Source of the DNA: DATBLE01 sp046732255 | GTDB lineage: Bacteria; Actinomycetota; Thermoleophilia; Gaiellales; Gaiellaceae | Direction: 5' to 3' | NCBI GenBank assembly: GCA_046732255.1 | Contig: JBKPMR010000090.1 | Location: 1 to 15,424, forward strand | Length of the DNA stretch: 15,424 nt | In this document: one piece after another, positions 1-6,517 of the stretch | How positions within the stretch are numbered: position 1 is the stretch's first letter | How the letters are laid out: the number at the start of each line of letters is the position of its first letter | Notes under the pieces: model-generated | What the model saw: only the letters and a program-made list of their open reading frames with translations | What the model was told of the DNA's origin: nothing | Database searches by the model: none | Made by a program: the position numbers and the translations under genes

Positions 1-323
1 CTCTGGCCGTTCGCCGGCATGAACGCCGCGACAAAGACGAGCGACGCGACACGGTCGGGGCAGTCGGAGGCCGACTGCGTGACGACGACGCCGCCCATGC
101 TGAACCCGACCAGCACGGCCGGCTCGGGACGGCCGCGGAGCACCTCGGCGGTGCGGGCGACGTAGGTCTCGAGCGTGACCTCCGCAACCGGCGTGCGGTC
201 GTCACCCGCACCGGGCAGGTCGAAGGCCTCGACGGCGTGTCCTGCGGCCTCGAGCGCTGGGATCACGGGCTCCCAGGACCACGCGCCGCCGAAGGCGCCG
301 TGGACGAGGACGAACCGTGCCAT
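1..323 (-). CDS. Alpha/beta-fold hydrolase, N-terminal part (runs off the left edge)
   Basis: About 107 residues are visible from the ATG at 321-323; the C-terminal half, including the expected catalytic Asp and His, lies outside the window. The start MARFVLVHGAFGGAWSW has the HG oxyanion-hole strand of alpha/beta hydrolases. Near residue 78 is the nucleophile elbow GFSMGG (GxSxG), with Ser as the presumed nucleophile. The tail reads LVFVAAFMPANG, typical of small cytoplasmic esterases and of the plant hydroxynitrile lyase/salicylate esterase-like branch. The substrate cannot be told. It lies downstream of, and on the same strand as, the MDR oxidoreductase, 189 bp away across a palindromic repeat, so co-transcription is possible but not shown. 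A purine-rich GGAAAG lies just upstream of the start. Fold call is firm; function is open. Confidence 0.85.
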   Translation of the reverse strand, partial: MARFVLVHGAFGGAWSWEPVIPALEAAGHAVEAFDLPGAGDDRTPVAEVTLETYVARTAEVLRGRPEPAVLVGFSMGGVVVTQSASDCPDRVASLVFVAAFMPANGQ

Positions 324-361
324 CGGGCGATCTTTCCACCTCCGAGAACGTGTCCGGCGAA

Positions 362-473
362 GACACGTCCGGTGCCAGGCACCGGACGTGTCGGTTCCGG
401 ACAGGTCGCCCGCATCGTTGAGCGGCGACCTTGGCCCGAACGGCCACGTCCGGTGCCTGGCACCGGACGTGGC
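362..473. repeat. REPIN-like pair of inverted 31-bp palindromes
   Basis: Two near-perfect palindromes lie at 362-392 and 443-473. Each has 15-bp arms around a single central base: arm GACACGTCCGGTGCC with centre A in the first, and arm GCCACGTCCGGTGCC with centre T in the second. The change at arm position 2 is matched on the other arm, so pairing is kept. The opposite central base means the two copies lie in inverted orientation. Between them, AGGTCGCC at 403-410 pairs with GGCGACCT at 424-431, so the whole 112-bp block is symmetric about position 417. This is the layout of a REPIN. It fills the gap between the MDR gene and the hydrolase gene; no coding region is seen there. No T-run follows, so it is not an obvious terminator. 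Confidence 0.85.
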
Positions 474-512
474 ACGTCGGGACTAGGCGCGTTTTGTCGA
501 CGAGTTGCCGGG

Positions 513-1442
513 TCAGGCGACGGTGAGGACGAGCTTGCCGCGGGTGCGCCCGGTCTCGCCGAGCGCATGTGCGGCCCCCGCCTCCTCGAGCGGGAAGGTC
601 TCCTGCACATGTGGCCTGAGCTTTCCCTCCGCCGCGAGCGACGCGAGCGCCTGCATCCCCACCCGGTCCGGCTCGACGAGGATCCCCGCCACGCGAACCC
701 GGCCCGCGGCCGCCTCGCGCAAGCCTGCCACCGACGACCCGGAGACGGTGACGAGGACGCCGCCGTCGCGCAGCGCCGGAAGGGCGCCGACACCCACGTC
801 GCCGCCGACCGCGTCGAGGATCACGTCGACGTCCTGCACCCGATCGGCCACCGCGTCGCTCCTGTAGTCGATCGCCTCGTCCGCACCGAGCTCGGCGAGG
901 AACCCGTGCTTGCCGGCGCTCGCCGTCCCGGCCACCCAGGCGCCCCGCGCCTTCGCGATCTGCACGGCGAGATGGCCGACCCCGCCCGCTGCGCCGAGGA
1001 CGACGACGCGCGACTCCGCGCCGACGTCCGCCGTCTCCACCAGCGCCTGCCAGGCCGTCAGCCCCGCCAGCGGCACCGCGGCCGCCTCCGCATCCTCGAG
1101 ACCATCCGGGATGCGTGCCAGCTGCCGAGACGGCGAGACCACGTACTCGGCGTAACACCCCGCCTCGCGCGGGAAGCGCGGCATCCCGAAGACCCGGTCG
1201 CCGGGCGCGAGCCAGGTGACGCCGAGGCCGACCGCCTCGACGACGCCGGCCACGTCCCAGCCGAGCGTGAAGGGAAGGTCGCGAATGAACCCACCGCCCG
1301 CGCGCGTCTTCCAGTCGACGGCATTGACGCCCGCAGCGGCGACGCGGACGAGCACCTCCGTCGGCCCCGGTTCCGGCCGGTCGACCTCCTCGATTGCGAG
1401 CACCTCGGGCCCGCCGAGCTCGTGCTGACGAACGGCCCGCAT
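513..1442 (-). CDS. NAD(P)-dependent quinone oxidoreductase-like MDR protein (zinc-independent)
   Basis: A 309-residue member of the medium-chain dehydrogenase/reductase superfamily, complete for the family. The GroES-like N-terminal domain starts MRAVRQHELGGPEVL. The zinc-binding GHE motif of alcohol dehydrogenases is replaced by GWDVAGVVEAVG, which places it with quinone oxidoreductases/enoyl reductases that need no zinc. The Rossmann nucleotide motif is VVVLGAAGGVGHLAVQIAK, followed by the DAVGG strand. Expected reaction: NAD(P)H-dependent reduction of quinones or of alpha,beta-unsaturated carbonyls in the cytosol. I chose the ATG at 1440-1442 because it begins the conserved first strand; a GTG at 1461-1463 in the same frame would add seven residues and abut the divergent promoter. 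No strong Shine-Dalgarno sequence precedes it. The exact substrate is unknown. Confidence 0.9.
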   Translation of the reverse strand: MRAVRQHELGGPEVLAIEEVDRPEPGPTEVLVRVAAAGVNAVDWKTRAGGGFIRDLPFTLGWDVAGVVEAVGLGVTWLAPGDRVFGMPRFPREAGCYAEYVVSPSRQLARIPDGLEDAEAAAVPLAGLTAWQALVETADVGAESRVVVLGAAGGVGHLAVQIAKARGAWVAGTASAGKHGFLAELGADEAIDYRSDAVADRVQDVDVILDAVGGDVGVGALPALRDGGVLVTVSGSSVAGLREAAAGRVRVAGILVEPDRVGMQALASLAAEGKLRPHVQETFPLEEAGAAHALGETGRTRGKLVLTVA

Positions 1443-1454
1443 GGCGTGGATTGT

Positions 1455-1462
1455 TGTATACA
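1455..1462. promoter_or_regulatory. Symmetric -10 element of a divergent promoter (TGTATACA)
   Basis: The self-complementary octamer TGTATACA sits in the 26-bp gap between two divergent starts. On the plus strand TATACA (1457-1462) is followed by exactly six bases and then the ATG at 1469, the spacing for a transcript starting at the A of the ATG, so that mRNA would be leaderless. On the minus strand the same hexamer is followed by 12 bases before the ATG at 1442, giving a leader of about five bases. Neither start has a good Shine-Dalgarno sequence. One site could thus serve both directions. No convincing -35 was assigned. This is inferred from sequence and spacing only. Confidence 0.6.
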
Positions 1463-1468
1463 CGGCCT

Positions 1469-3280
1469 ATGGCGGCCGGCGCATTCCCGAGCCCGTACGA
1501 GATCGAGACCCCGCCCGGCTGCGAGGGCTGGGAGGAGATGTACCCCCACTACGCGCTGTTCACCGAGGCGCGCCGTGACGTTGACGAGAACCGTTTCTGG
1601 TTCTGGAACTCGATGCACTTCCCGGTGCCGATGCCGGCCTTCGACGTCGCCTGCATCGACGCGCCCTACCAGGCGGTCGGCGCCTGGCAGAACCGCTTCT
1701 TCGCGATTCCGCCGGCGATGGGGATCGACTACCGGATCGTCAACGGCTACGTCTACATCACCGGCAACCCGGTCACCGACCCGGCGAAGATCGCCGAGCG
1801 GGCCGAGTACTTCCAGCGCCGCGCCGGCTACTACTACGAGCACTGGGATGAGCTGTACGGCCGCTGGCGGCAGAAGATGGAGACGCTGATCGCCGAGATC
1901 ACGACGCTCCACGTTCCCGACCTGCCGGAGTACGAGCCGGACGAGGTGATGCTCGACGACACGCGCCAGACCGCCTTCTACGAAGTGCTCGACGCCTACA
2001 GCCGAACGCTGCGCTGCGGCGACCTGATGTGGCAGCACCACTTCGAGTTCCTGCTCCTCGGGTACGGCGCGTACATGACCTTCAGCGAGTTCTGCAAGGG
2101 CCAGCTCCCGGACATCCCCGAGCAGCACATCGCCCAGATGGTCGCCGGCATCGACGTCCTCCTCTTCAAGCCGAGCGCCGAGCTCGCCCGGCTCGCAAAG
2201 CTGGCGATCGACACCGGCGTCGACGGCGCGTTCGTCGAGGGGCGCACCCCGCCCGAGATCGATGCCGAGCTCGCGGACAGCGAGGCCGGCCGCGGCTGGC
2301 TCGCCGAGCTGGAGGCGATCAAGGACCCCTGGTTCAACATGGCGGTCGGCGACGGCCTGTACCACTTCTACGGCAGCTGGTACGACGACCCGTCGATTCC
2401 CTACGCGTCGGTGACGGGCAACATCCGTGCGCTGAAGGCCGGCGAGCAGATCGAGCGTCCGAGCGAGGAGATCGCCCGCGAGCGCGACCGGCTTGCGGAG
2501 GAATACGGCTCGCTGCTCGACGAGGACGCACGGAAGACGTTCCACGAGCTGCTCGGCCTCTCGCGCACCGTGTTCCCGTACGTCGAGGAGCACAAGTTCT
2601 TCTGCGACTACTGGTTCCTCACCCGCTGGTGGAACAAGCTGCGCGAGTTCGGCGGGTTGCTCGCCGAGCACGGCTTCCTGGAGAACCGCGAGGATATGTT
2701 CCACCTGACGCGGCACGAGGTGGCCGAGGCGCTCGACGAGCTGCTCCTCACCTGGGCGACCGGCGGCGCGCCGGCCGGGCCGAGCCACTGGCCGCCGATC
2801 GTCGCCCGCCGCAAGGAGCTGCTCGAGCGGCTGGCGGAGTGGACGCCGCCGCCGGCGATCGGCGTCACGCCCGAGGCGATCACCGACCCGATGTCGATCA
2901 TGCTCTGGGGCGTCACGACCGAGCGCGTGCAGGAGTGGGCAGGCGCCCGGGACGGCGGCTCTCAGCTGAGCGGCGCGGCCGCGTCCCCGGGCGTGGTCGA
3001 AGGCCCGGCGCGGGTGGTCGTCGACGTCGACGAGCTGGCCGACGTGCGGGACGGCGACGTGCTCGTCTGTCCCGTCACCTCGCCGGCCTGGGCGCCGATC
3101 TTTCCGAAGGTGACCGCCGTCGTCACCGACATCGGCGGGGTGATGTCACACGCGGCGATCGTCTGTCGCGAGTACGGCCTGCCGGCCGTCGTCGGCACCG
3201 GCCGTGCGACCGCCGCGATCCGCACCGGCCAGTCGATCCGGGTCGACGGCTCGAGCGGGCTTGTCACGATCCTCGACTGA
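1469..3280 (+). CDS. PEP-utilising enzyme family protein with C-terminal phosphohistidine (mobile) domain
   Basis: A 603-residue protein. The last 100 residues are the swivelling phosphohistidine domain of PEP synthase, pyruvate phosphate dikinase and rifampin phosphotransferase: AASPGVVEGPARVVVDVDEL, then GGVMSHAAIVCREYGLPAVV with the presumed phosphorylated His at 561. The usual Thr/Ser two residues before that His is Met here. Residues 1-490 are an aromatic-rich, mostly helical region (FWFWNSMHFP; WHHF-type segments), probably substrate-binding. The ATP-grasp domain and the PEP-binding TIM barrel are both absent. Phenylphosphate synthase, whose His subunit works with a separate ATP-binding subunit, is an analogy only. 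I start at the ATG at 1469; an upstream in-frame TTG would overlap the divergent gene. The stop is 12 bp before the carboxyltransferase gene, so the two form an operon. Substrate unknown. Confidence 0.8.
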   Translation: MAAGAFPSPYEIETPPGCEGWEEMYPHYALFTEARRDVDENRFWFWNSMHFPVPMPAFDVACIDAPYQAVGAWQNRFFAIPPAMGIDYRIVNGYVYITGNPVTDPAKIAERAEYFQRRAGYYYEHWDELYGRWRQKMETLIAEITTLHVPDLPEYEPDEVMLDDTRQTAFYEVLDAYSRTLRCGDLMWQHHFEFLLLGYGAYMTFSEFCKGQLPDIPEQHIAQMVAGIDVLLFKPSAELARLAKLAIDTGVDGAFVEGRTPPEIDAELADSEAGRGWLAELEAIKDPWFNMAVGDGLYHFYGSWYDDPSIPYASVTGNIRALKAGEQIERPSEEIARERDRLAEEYGSLLDEDARKTFHELLGLSRTVFPYVEEHKFFCDYWFLTRWWNKLREFGGLLAEHGFLENREDMFHLTRHEVAEALDELLLTWATGGAPAGPSHWPPIVARRKELLERLAEWTPPPAIGVTPEAITDPMSIMLWGVTTERVQEWAGARDGGSQLSGAAASPGVVEGPARVVVDVDELADVRDGDVLVCPVTSPAWAPIFPKVTAVVTDIGGVMSHAAIVCREYGLPAVVGTGRATAAIRTGQSIRVDGSSGLVTILD

Positions 3281-3292
3281 CCCCGGCGCGCC

Positions 3293-4906
3293 ATGCCGCT
3301 GAGCGACGACGACGTCCGCGAGATTCTCCGCCTGATCGACGCCTCGGAGTCGGACGAGCTGCGCGCCGAGCGCAACGGCTTCACGCTGCGCGCCACCCTC
3401 GATCCCGACCGGCCTGCGCCGGCTCCCCCGCCTGCCACCCACGCCCGGACCGGCCCGGTCGTGGACATCGTCGACACGACGATGCGCGACGGGAACCAGA
3501 GCCTGTGGAGCGCAACCGGCCTGACGACCGGGGACATCCTCGCGATCGCGCCGACGATCGACCGCGTCGGCTACCACGCCGCCGACTTCACGTCGAGCAC
3601 GCACATGGCGGTCGCGGTTCGCTTCCACCAGGAGGACCCCTGGGAGCGGCTCCGGCTGGTCAGCGCGGCGATGCCGAACACGCCGCTCAGCTACATCACG
3701 ACCGGCATGCGCTTCATCTCCTGGGTGCCGGCAGACGAGGACTTCATGCGGCTCTCGTTCCGGTGTGTCGTCCGCAACGGGATCCGCCGGTTCCAGATCG
3801 CCGACCCGTCCAACGACCCCGCTCGGCTCCAGCGGATGGCGCGCGTGGCGCGTGAAGAGGGCGTCGAGGAGATCGTGATCGGCCTGACGTATTCGATCAG
3901 CCCCGTTCACACGCACGCGTACTACGCCGAGCGCGCGGCGGCGCTCGCCGGCTGCCGCGACATGGACCGGCTCTACCTGAAGGACCCGGGCGGCCTGCTC
4001 ACGCCGGACGCCGTGCGCGAGCTCGCCCCCCACTTCCTCTCCGCCGCCGGCGACCGGCCGGCCGAGCTGCACAGCCACTGCACGATCGGGCTCGCGCCGC
4101 TCGTGTACTTCGAAGGCCTGCGCGCCGGCTTCCGAGACCTGCATACGGCGGTCGCGCCGCTGGCGCGCGGAACCTCGAACCCCGCCGCCGAGACCACTCT
4201 TCGCGACCTCGAGGCGGCCGGCTACTCGCACCGCCTGGACCTCGAGGCGCTCGCCGAGGTGTCGGCCTACTTCCGGCAGCTCGGCCAAGACAAGGATCTG
4301 CCGATCGGCGAGCCGCAGGAGTTCGACGCCACCTACTACCACCACCAGCTGGCCGGCGGGATGGTCTCGACCACCAGGCGGATGCTCGACGAGCAGCGAC
4401 ATCCCGAGCTCTTCGACCAGGTGCTGGAGGAGGTCGGCCGCGTCCGGGCGGAGATGGGCTACCCGATCATCGTCACGCCGGTCTCGCAGATGGTCGCCAC
4501 CCAGGCGCTCCGAAATGTGCTCGACAAGGAGCGCTGGTCGAACGTCTCCGTCGAGACGATTCGCTACTTCCTCGGCCACTACGGCGATCCGGCCGCGCCG
4601 GTCGATCCGGACGTTTCCGACCGCGTGCTCTCGCGCCCGGGGGTCGACGAGCTCCGCGACCTCGAGCCGCTCCACCTCGACGACTTCCGCAGGCAGTTCG
4701 GCACGCGGATCTCCGACGAGGAGCTCCTGCTCCGGGCGACGATGGCGGAGGAGCAGGTGGACGCGATGGTCGCCGCGGGGTCGAAGGCGGCAGCCGCTTC
4801 GGCGCGCCACCCGGTGACGACGCTCCTGCGCGAGGTGGCGAGACGGAAGACGGTGGTCAGCCTGCACGTCGAGACCGGCGACCGGGTCGTGGAGTGGCAC
4901 CGCTGA
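3293..4906 (+). CDS. DRE-TIM carboxyltransferase (pyruvate carboxylase subunit B / oxaloacetate decarboxylase alpha-like) with BCCP-like N-terminal tail
   Basis: A 537-residue protein. Residues 4-37 (DDVREILRLIDASESDELRA, then a short strand) resemble the N-terminal tail of AccB-type biotin carboxyl carrier proteins. A Pro/Ala linker (40-48) leads into an HMGL-like TIM barrel. Visible motifs: DTTMRDGNQSLW at 61-72 with metal ligand Asp66; YLKDPGGLLTP with Lys230, the lysine carbamylated in the family; HSHCTIG with ligands His260 and His262; and TSNPAAE in the carboxyl-transfer loop. The second half carries the conserved carboxylase domain (MGYPIIVTPVSQMVATQ). The His of the usual RDxHQS motif is Asn68. 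There is no biotinyl domain and no MKM motif. Relatives move a carboxyl group between biotin and pyruvate/oxaloacetate. Translation follows the PEP-domain gene after 12 bp, without a visible Shine-Dalgarno sequence. Confidence 0.85.
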   Translation: MPLSDDDVREILRLIDASESDELRAERNGFTLRATLDPDRPAPAPPPATHARTGPVVDIVDTTMRDGNQSLWSATGLTTGDILAIAPTIDRVGYHAADFTSSTHMAVAVRFHQEDPWERLRLVSAAMPNTPLSYITTGMRFISWVPADEDFMRLSFRCVVRNGIRRFQIADPSNDPARLQRMARVAREEGVEEIVIGLTYSISPVHTHAYYAERAAALAGCRDMDRLYLKDPGGLLTPDAVRELAPHFLSAAGDRPAELHSHCTIGLAPLVYFEGLRAGFRDLHTAVAPLARGTSNPAAETTLRDLEAAGYSHRLDLEALAEVSAYFRQLGQDKDLPIGEPQEFDATYYHHQLAGGMVSTTRRMLDEQRHPELFDQVLEEVGRVRAEMGYPIIVTPVSQMVATQALRNVLDKERWSNVSVETIRYFLGHYGDPAAPVDPDVSDRVLSRPGVDELRDLEPLHLDDFRRQFGTRISDEELLLRATMAEEQVDAMVAAGSKAAAASARHPVTTLLREVARRKTVVSLHVETGDRVVEWHR

Positions 4907-4907
4907 A

Positions 4908-5040
4908 CGTCGCTCGCCTTCGGCTCGCTCGCACGGGGGGAACGGCCGGTTCCCCCCGTGTGCCCCCCTCCCCAAAGGCGTTCGCACATCAGCAGCGGCA
5001 CTGGGCCGCGCCCGCCATGTCGGTCGCGGCCGCGAAAACC
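4908..5040 (+). repeat. Dispersed structured intergenic element, copy 1
   Basis: This stretch is clearly homologous to the reverse complement of 9924-10084. Shared blocks, in order, are CGTCGCTCGCC, GGCTCGCTCGC, a strong hairpin, GCCCCCCTCC, GGCGTTCGC and GCGCCCGCCATGTCGGTCGC, ending near GAAAACC. The hairpin has 12-bp arms (CACGGGGGGAAC with GTTCCCCCCGTG) around GGCCG. One pair that is A-T here is G-C in the other copy, so pairing is conserved. The element starts one base after the stop codon of the upstream gene and ends about 26 bp before the next start, where GGGGAG provides the ribosome-binding site. No T-run follows the hairpin. It may be a MITE-like repeat or a structured RNA. Confidence 0.8.
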
Positions 5041-5066
5041 TTCAGGCGAGCCGGGGAGACTGGCCG

Positions 5067-5870
5067 ATGAAGCTCGACGCGGTCAGGGCGGTGGTGCTCG
5101 ACGTCGACGGGACGCTCGTCCACCGGATCGGGGACGAGGTCCACCTACAGCCCGGCGCGGGCGAGGTACTGGCGCGGATCAGGGCGTCGGGGCGCCGGCT
5201 CGCGATCTTCACCAACGGCAGCCACGAGCCGCCGGAATGGTTCGCGGGCAACCTCCGCGCGGCGGGGCTGGACGTCGCCGACGACGAGATGCTCACGCCC
5301 CTACGCAGCGTCCGGGCGTACCTGAAGATGCGGCGCCTCGAGGGGCCGGTGCTGGCCTTCGCCACCGAGTCGGCACGCGCGTACCTGGCCGCAGAGGGCA
5401 TGCACCTTGCAGCCGACAACGGCGCGGTCGAGACCGTGTTCGTCGCGCACGCGGACTCGGTCGACTTCCCGCTGCTCGAGCGGGCCGCACGCTCGATCAT
5501 CGCCGGCGCGCGGCTGCTGACGGCGAGCTACGCACCAGGGTACGCCGGCGGCGACGGGATGATCATCAGCCGCGGCGCGATGACCACCGCGGCGCTGGCG
5601 AAGGCCAGCAGCACCCGACCGGTGATCGTCGGGAAACCCTCGCGCGCGGCGCTGAGGACGATCGAGGACCAGGTCGGCGTCCGCGGCGGGGAGCTCCTCG
5701 TCGTCGGCGACGACGTGACGATGGACGTCGCGCTCGGGCGCCTCGGCGGCGCACGAACGGTGCTGGTCGCGACCGGCATCAGCGGCCGCCTCACGCCCGG
5801 CGACATCCCGGAGCGCCGCCGCCCGGACGCGGTAGTCGGCGGCGTCGCCGAGCTCCTCGACTGGCTCTGA
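5067..5870 (+). CDS. HAD-superfamily hydrolase, subclass IIA (NagD-like phosphatase)
   Basis: A 267-residue protein with all four HAD motifs. Motif I is VVLDVDGTLV, with nucleophile Asp12 and acid/base Asp14. Motif II is FTNG (Thr49). Motif III is VGKPSRAAL (Lys190). Motif IV is GDDVTMD (214-220), which binds Mg2+. The C2-type cap lies between motifs II and III (about 70-175), as in NagD/AraL/phosphoglycolate phosphatases of subclass IIA. It should hydrolyse a small phosphorylated metabolite in the cytosol; the substrate cannot be read from the sequence. The start at 5067 is supported by GGGGAG eight bases upstream. It lies 160 bp downstream of the carboxyltransferase gene across the dispersed element, so it may share the transcript. 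Confidence 0.92.
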   Translation: MKLDAVRAVVLDVDGTLVHRIGDEVHLQPGAGEVLARIRASGRRLAIFTNGSHEPPEWFAGNLRAAGLDVADDEMLTPLRSVRAYLKMRRLEGPVLAFATESARAYLAAEGMHLAADNGAVETVFVAHADSVDFPLLERAARSIIAGARLLTASYAPGYAGGDGMIISRGAMTTAALAKASSTRPVIVGKPSRAALRTIEDQVGVRGGELLVVGDDVTMDVALGRLGGARTVLVATGISGRLTPGDIPERRRPDAVVGGVAELLDWL

Positions 5871-5878
5871 GCCGGCCC

Positions 5879-5980
5879 AGAAGGGACAGGTTCAGCCTGT
5901 CCCAGGCCGCGCGGGGCGACGACCTCCCCAGGCCTCGCGGGACGAAAGGCACGGGGCAGACTGAAGTCTGACCCTTCTAG
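5879..5980. repeat. Two-hairpin repeat unit, copy 1
   Basis: This unit starts right after the HAD gene. Hairpin A is 5883-5903 (GGGACAGG / CCTGTCCC around TTCAG). Hairpin B is 5954-5974 (GGGCAGAC / GTCTGACCC around TGAA), with one base missing from its left arm compared with copy 2. Between them is the shared tag GACGAAAGGCACGGG. Read in reverse complement, hairpin B has the same frame as A (GGGnCAGnC...). The unit is therefore an inverted pair of one hairpin family. A degenerate piece of hairpin B (GGTCAGACCCT) recurs at 6010-6019, before copy 2. No T-run follows, and no coding sequence is evident between 5871 and 6145. Confidence 0.8.
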
Positions 5981-6050
5981 GTACACCCTCCTCGCCCTTC
6001 GTTATGCGTGGTCAGACCCTCGGACCCCGGCCGCCGAGACACCCAGAACC

Positions 6051-6127
6051 AGAAGGGACAGGCTTCAGCCTGTCCCCGGGCCTCCGGGGCCGACGAAAGG
6101 CACGGGTCAGACCGAAGTCTGACCCGT
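6051..6127. repeat. Two-hairpin repeat unit, copy 2
   Basis: This is a second, better-kept copy of the unit at 5879-5980. Hairpin A is 6055-6076 with 9-bp arms (GGGACAGGC / GCCTGTCCC, loop TTCA). Hairpin B is 6104-6125 with 9-bp arms (GGGTCAGAC / GTCTGACCC, loop CGAA). The tag CGACGAAAGGCACGGG precedes B, as in copy 1. The spacer between the hairpins is shorter than in copy 1, so the hairpins and tag are conserved rather than the spacer. Both copies lie in the 275-bp gap between the convergent HAD gene and the small barrel protein, where they may act as bidirectional 3'-end structures. Confidence 0.85.
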
Positions 6128-6145
6128 CAAATGCGTGGCTGCGCC

Positions 6146-6439
6146 CTACGGCTTTACGAGGTGCTTGACCTCGAACGACTCCTGGGGCGGCGGCCCTGCG
6201 TCCACGGCTCCCTGGCCGAGCGCCTGGACCACCGCCGGCATGAGCCGTTCATCCCGGAACCGCTCGTACGCCTCCTGCGACTCCCACACGGAGACCGAGC
6301 GCCACGTCCCACCCTCCTCGCCGGCCGCGTGCACGATCAGACCTGCGGGCGGGTTGTCGTCCGCCCCGGCCGCATCACTGACGCGCTGGTAGTCGTCCCA
6401 GGTCGCATCCGTCGCCTTCTGAACCAGCACCCACGCCAT
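6146..6439 (-). CDS. Small dimeric alpha/beta-barrel (ABM-like) protein
   Basis: A 97-residue protein of unknown function. The pattern is that of a ferredoxin-like dimeric alpha/beta barrel: first strand MAWVLVQKATDATWDDYQRV, a central strand GTWRSVSVWESQEAYERFRD, and helix MPAVVQAL. The phrase 'VSVWES.EAYERFRDERLMP' is typical of antibiotic-biosynthesis-monooxygenase-like or stress-responsive small proteins. No catalytic residue can be assigned. The start is well supported: GGGAGG (6445-6450) lies five bases before the ATG at 6437-6439. It is divergent from the large redox protein gene across 78 bp, so the two may share a regulatory region. It converges on the two-hairpin repeats. Confidence 0.75.
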   Translation of the reverse strand: MAWVLVQKATDATWDDYQRVSDAAGADDNPPAGLIVHAAGEEGGTWRSVSVWESQEAYERFRDERLMPAVVQALGQGAVDAGPPPQESFEVKHLVKP

Positions 6440-6502
6440 GGCTTCCTCCCGTTCGATCGCCTACCGGACGACGGGAGCATGACAGCCCCGCACCCGAATC
6501 AG

Positions 6503-6508
6503 TAGCGT
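6503..6508 (+). promoter_or_regulatory. Possible -10 (TAGCGT) for the redox protein gene
   Basis: TAGCGT ends nine bases before the GTG start at 6518. With the usual six-base gap, transcription would begin about three bases before the start codon, making the mRNA almost leaderless. No Shine-Dalgarno sequence is present, which fits. The match to TANNNT is minimal and no -35 is assigned, so this is tentative. Confidence 0.35.
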
Positions 6509-6517
6509 TGGCCCGTC

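Noticed and set aside
362..473. Short CRISPR array
   Set aside because: There are only two units, in inverted rather than direct orientation, each itself a palindrome, with no cas gene nearby.
237..1889. Long plus-strand open frame across the MDR gene and the start of the PEP-domain gene
   Set aside because: Its translation is Arg/Pro-rich low complexity and antisense or out of frame to two well-recognised genes; it is a GC-rich shadow.
4934..4958. Intrinsic terminator after the carboxyltransferase gene
   Set aside because: The hairpin is strong but no T-run follows; it is better explained as part of the dispersed element.
3146..4987. Long minus-strand open frame opposite the carboxyltransferase
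   Set aside because: No recognisable motif, Arg-rich composition, and it overlaps a gene with clear catalytic motifs.
4960..5066. Possible cobalamin or glycine riboswitch upstream of the HAD gene (GGCACTGGG, GCGAAAACC fragments)
   Set aside because: The full conserved core of neither class is present, and the same sequence recurs before an unrelated deacetylase gene, so it fits the dispersed element better.
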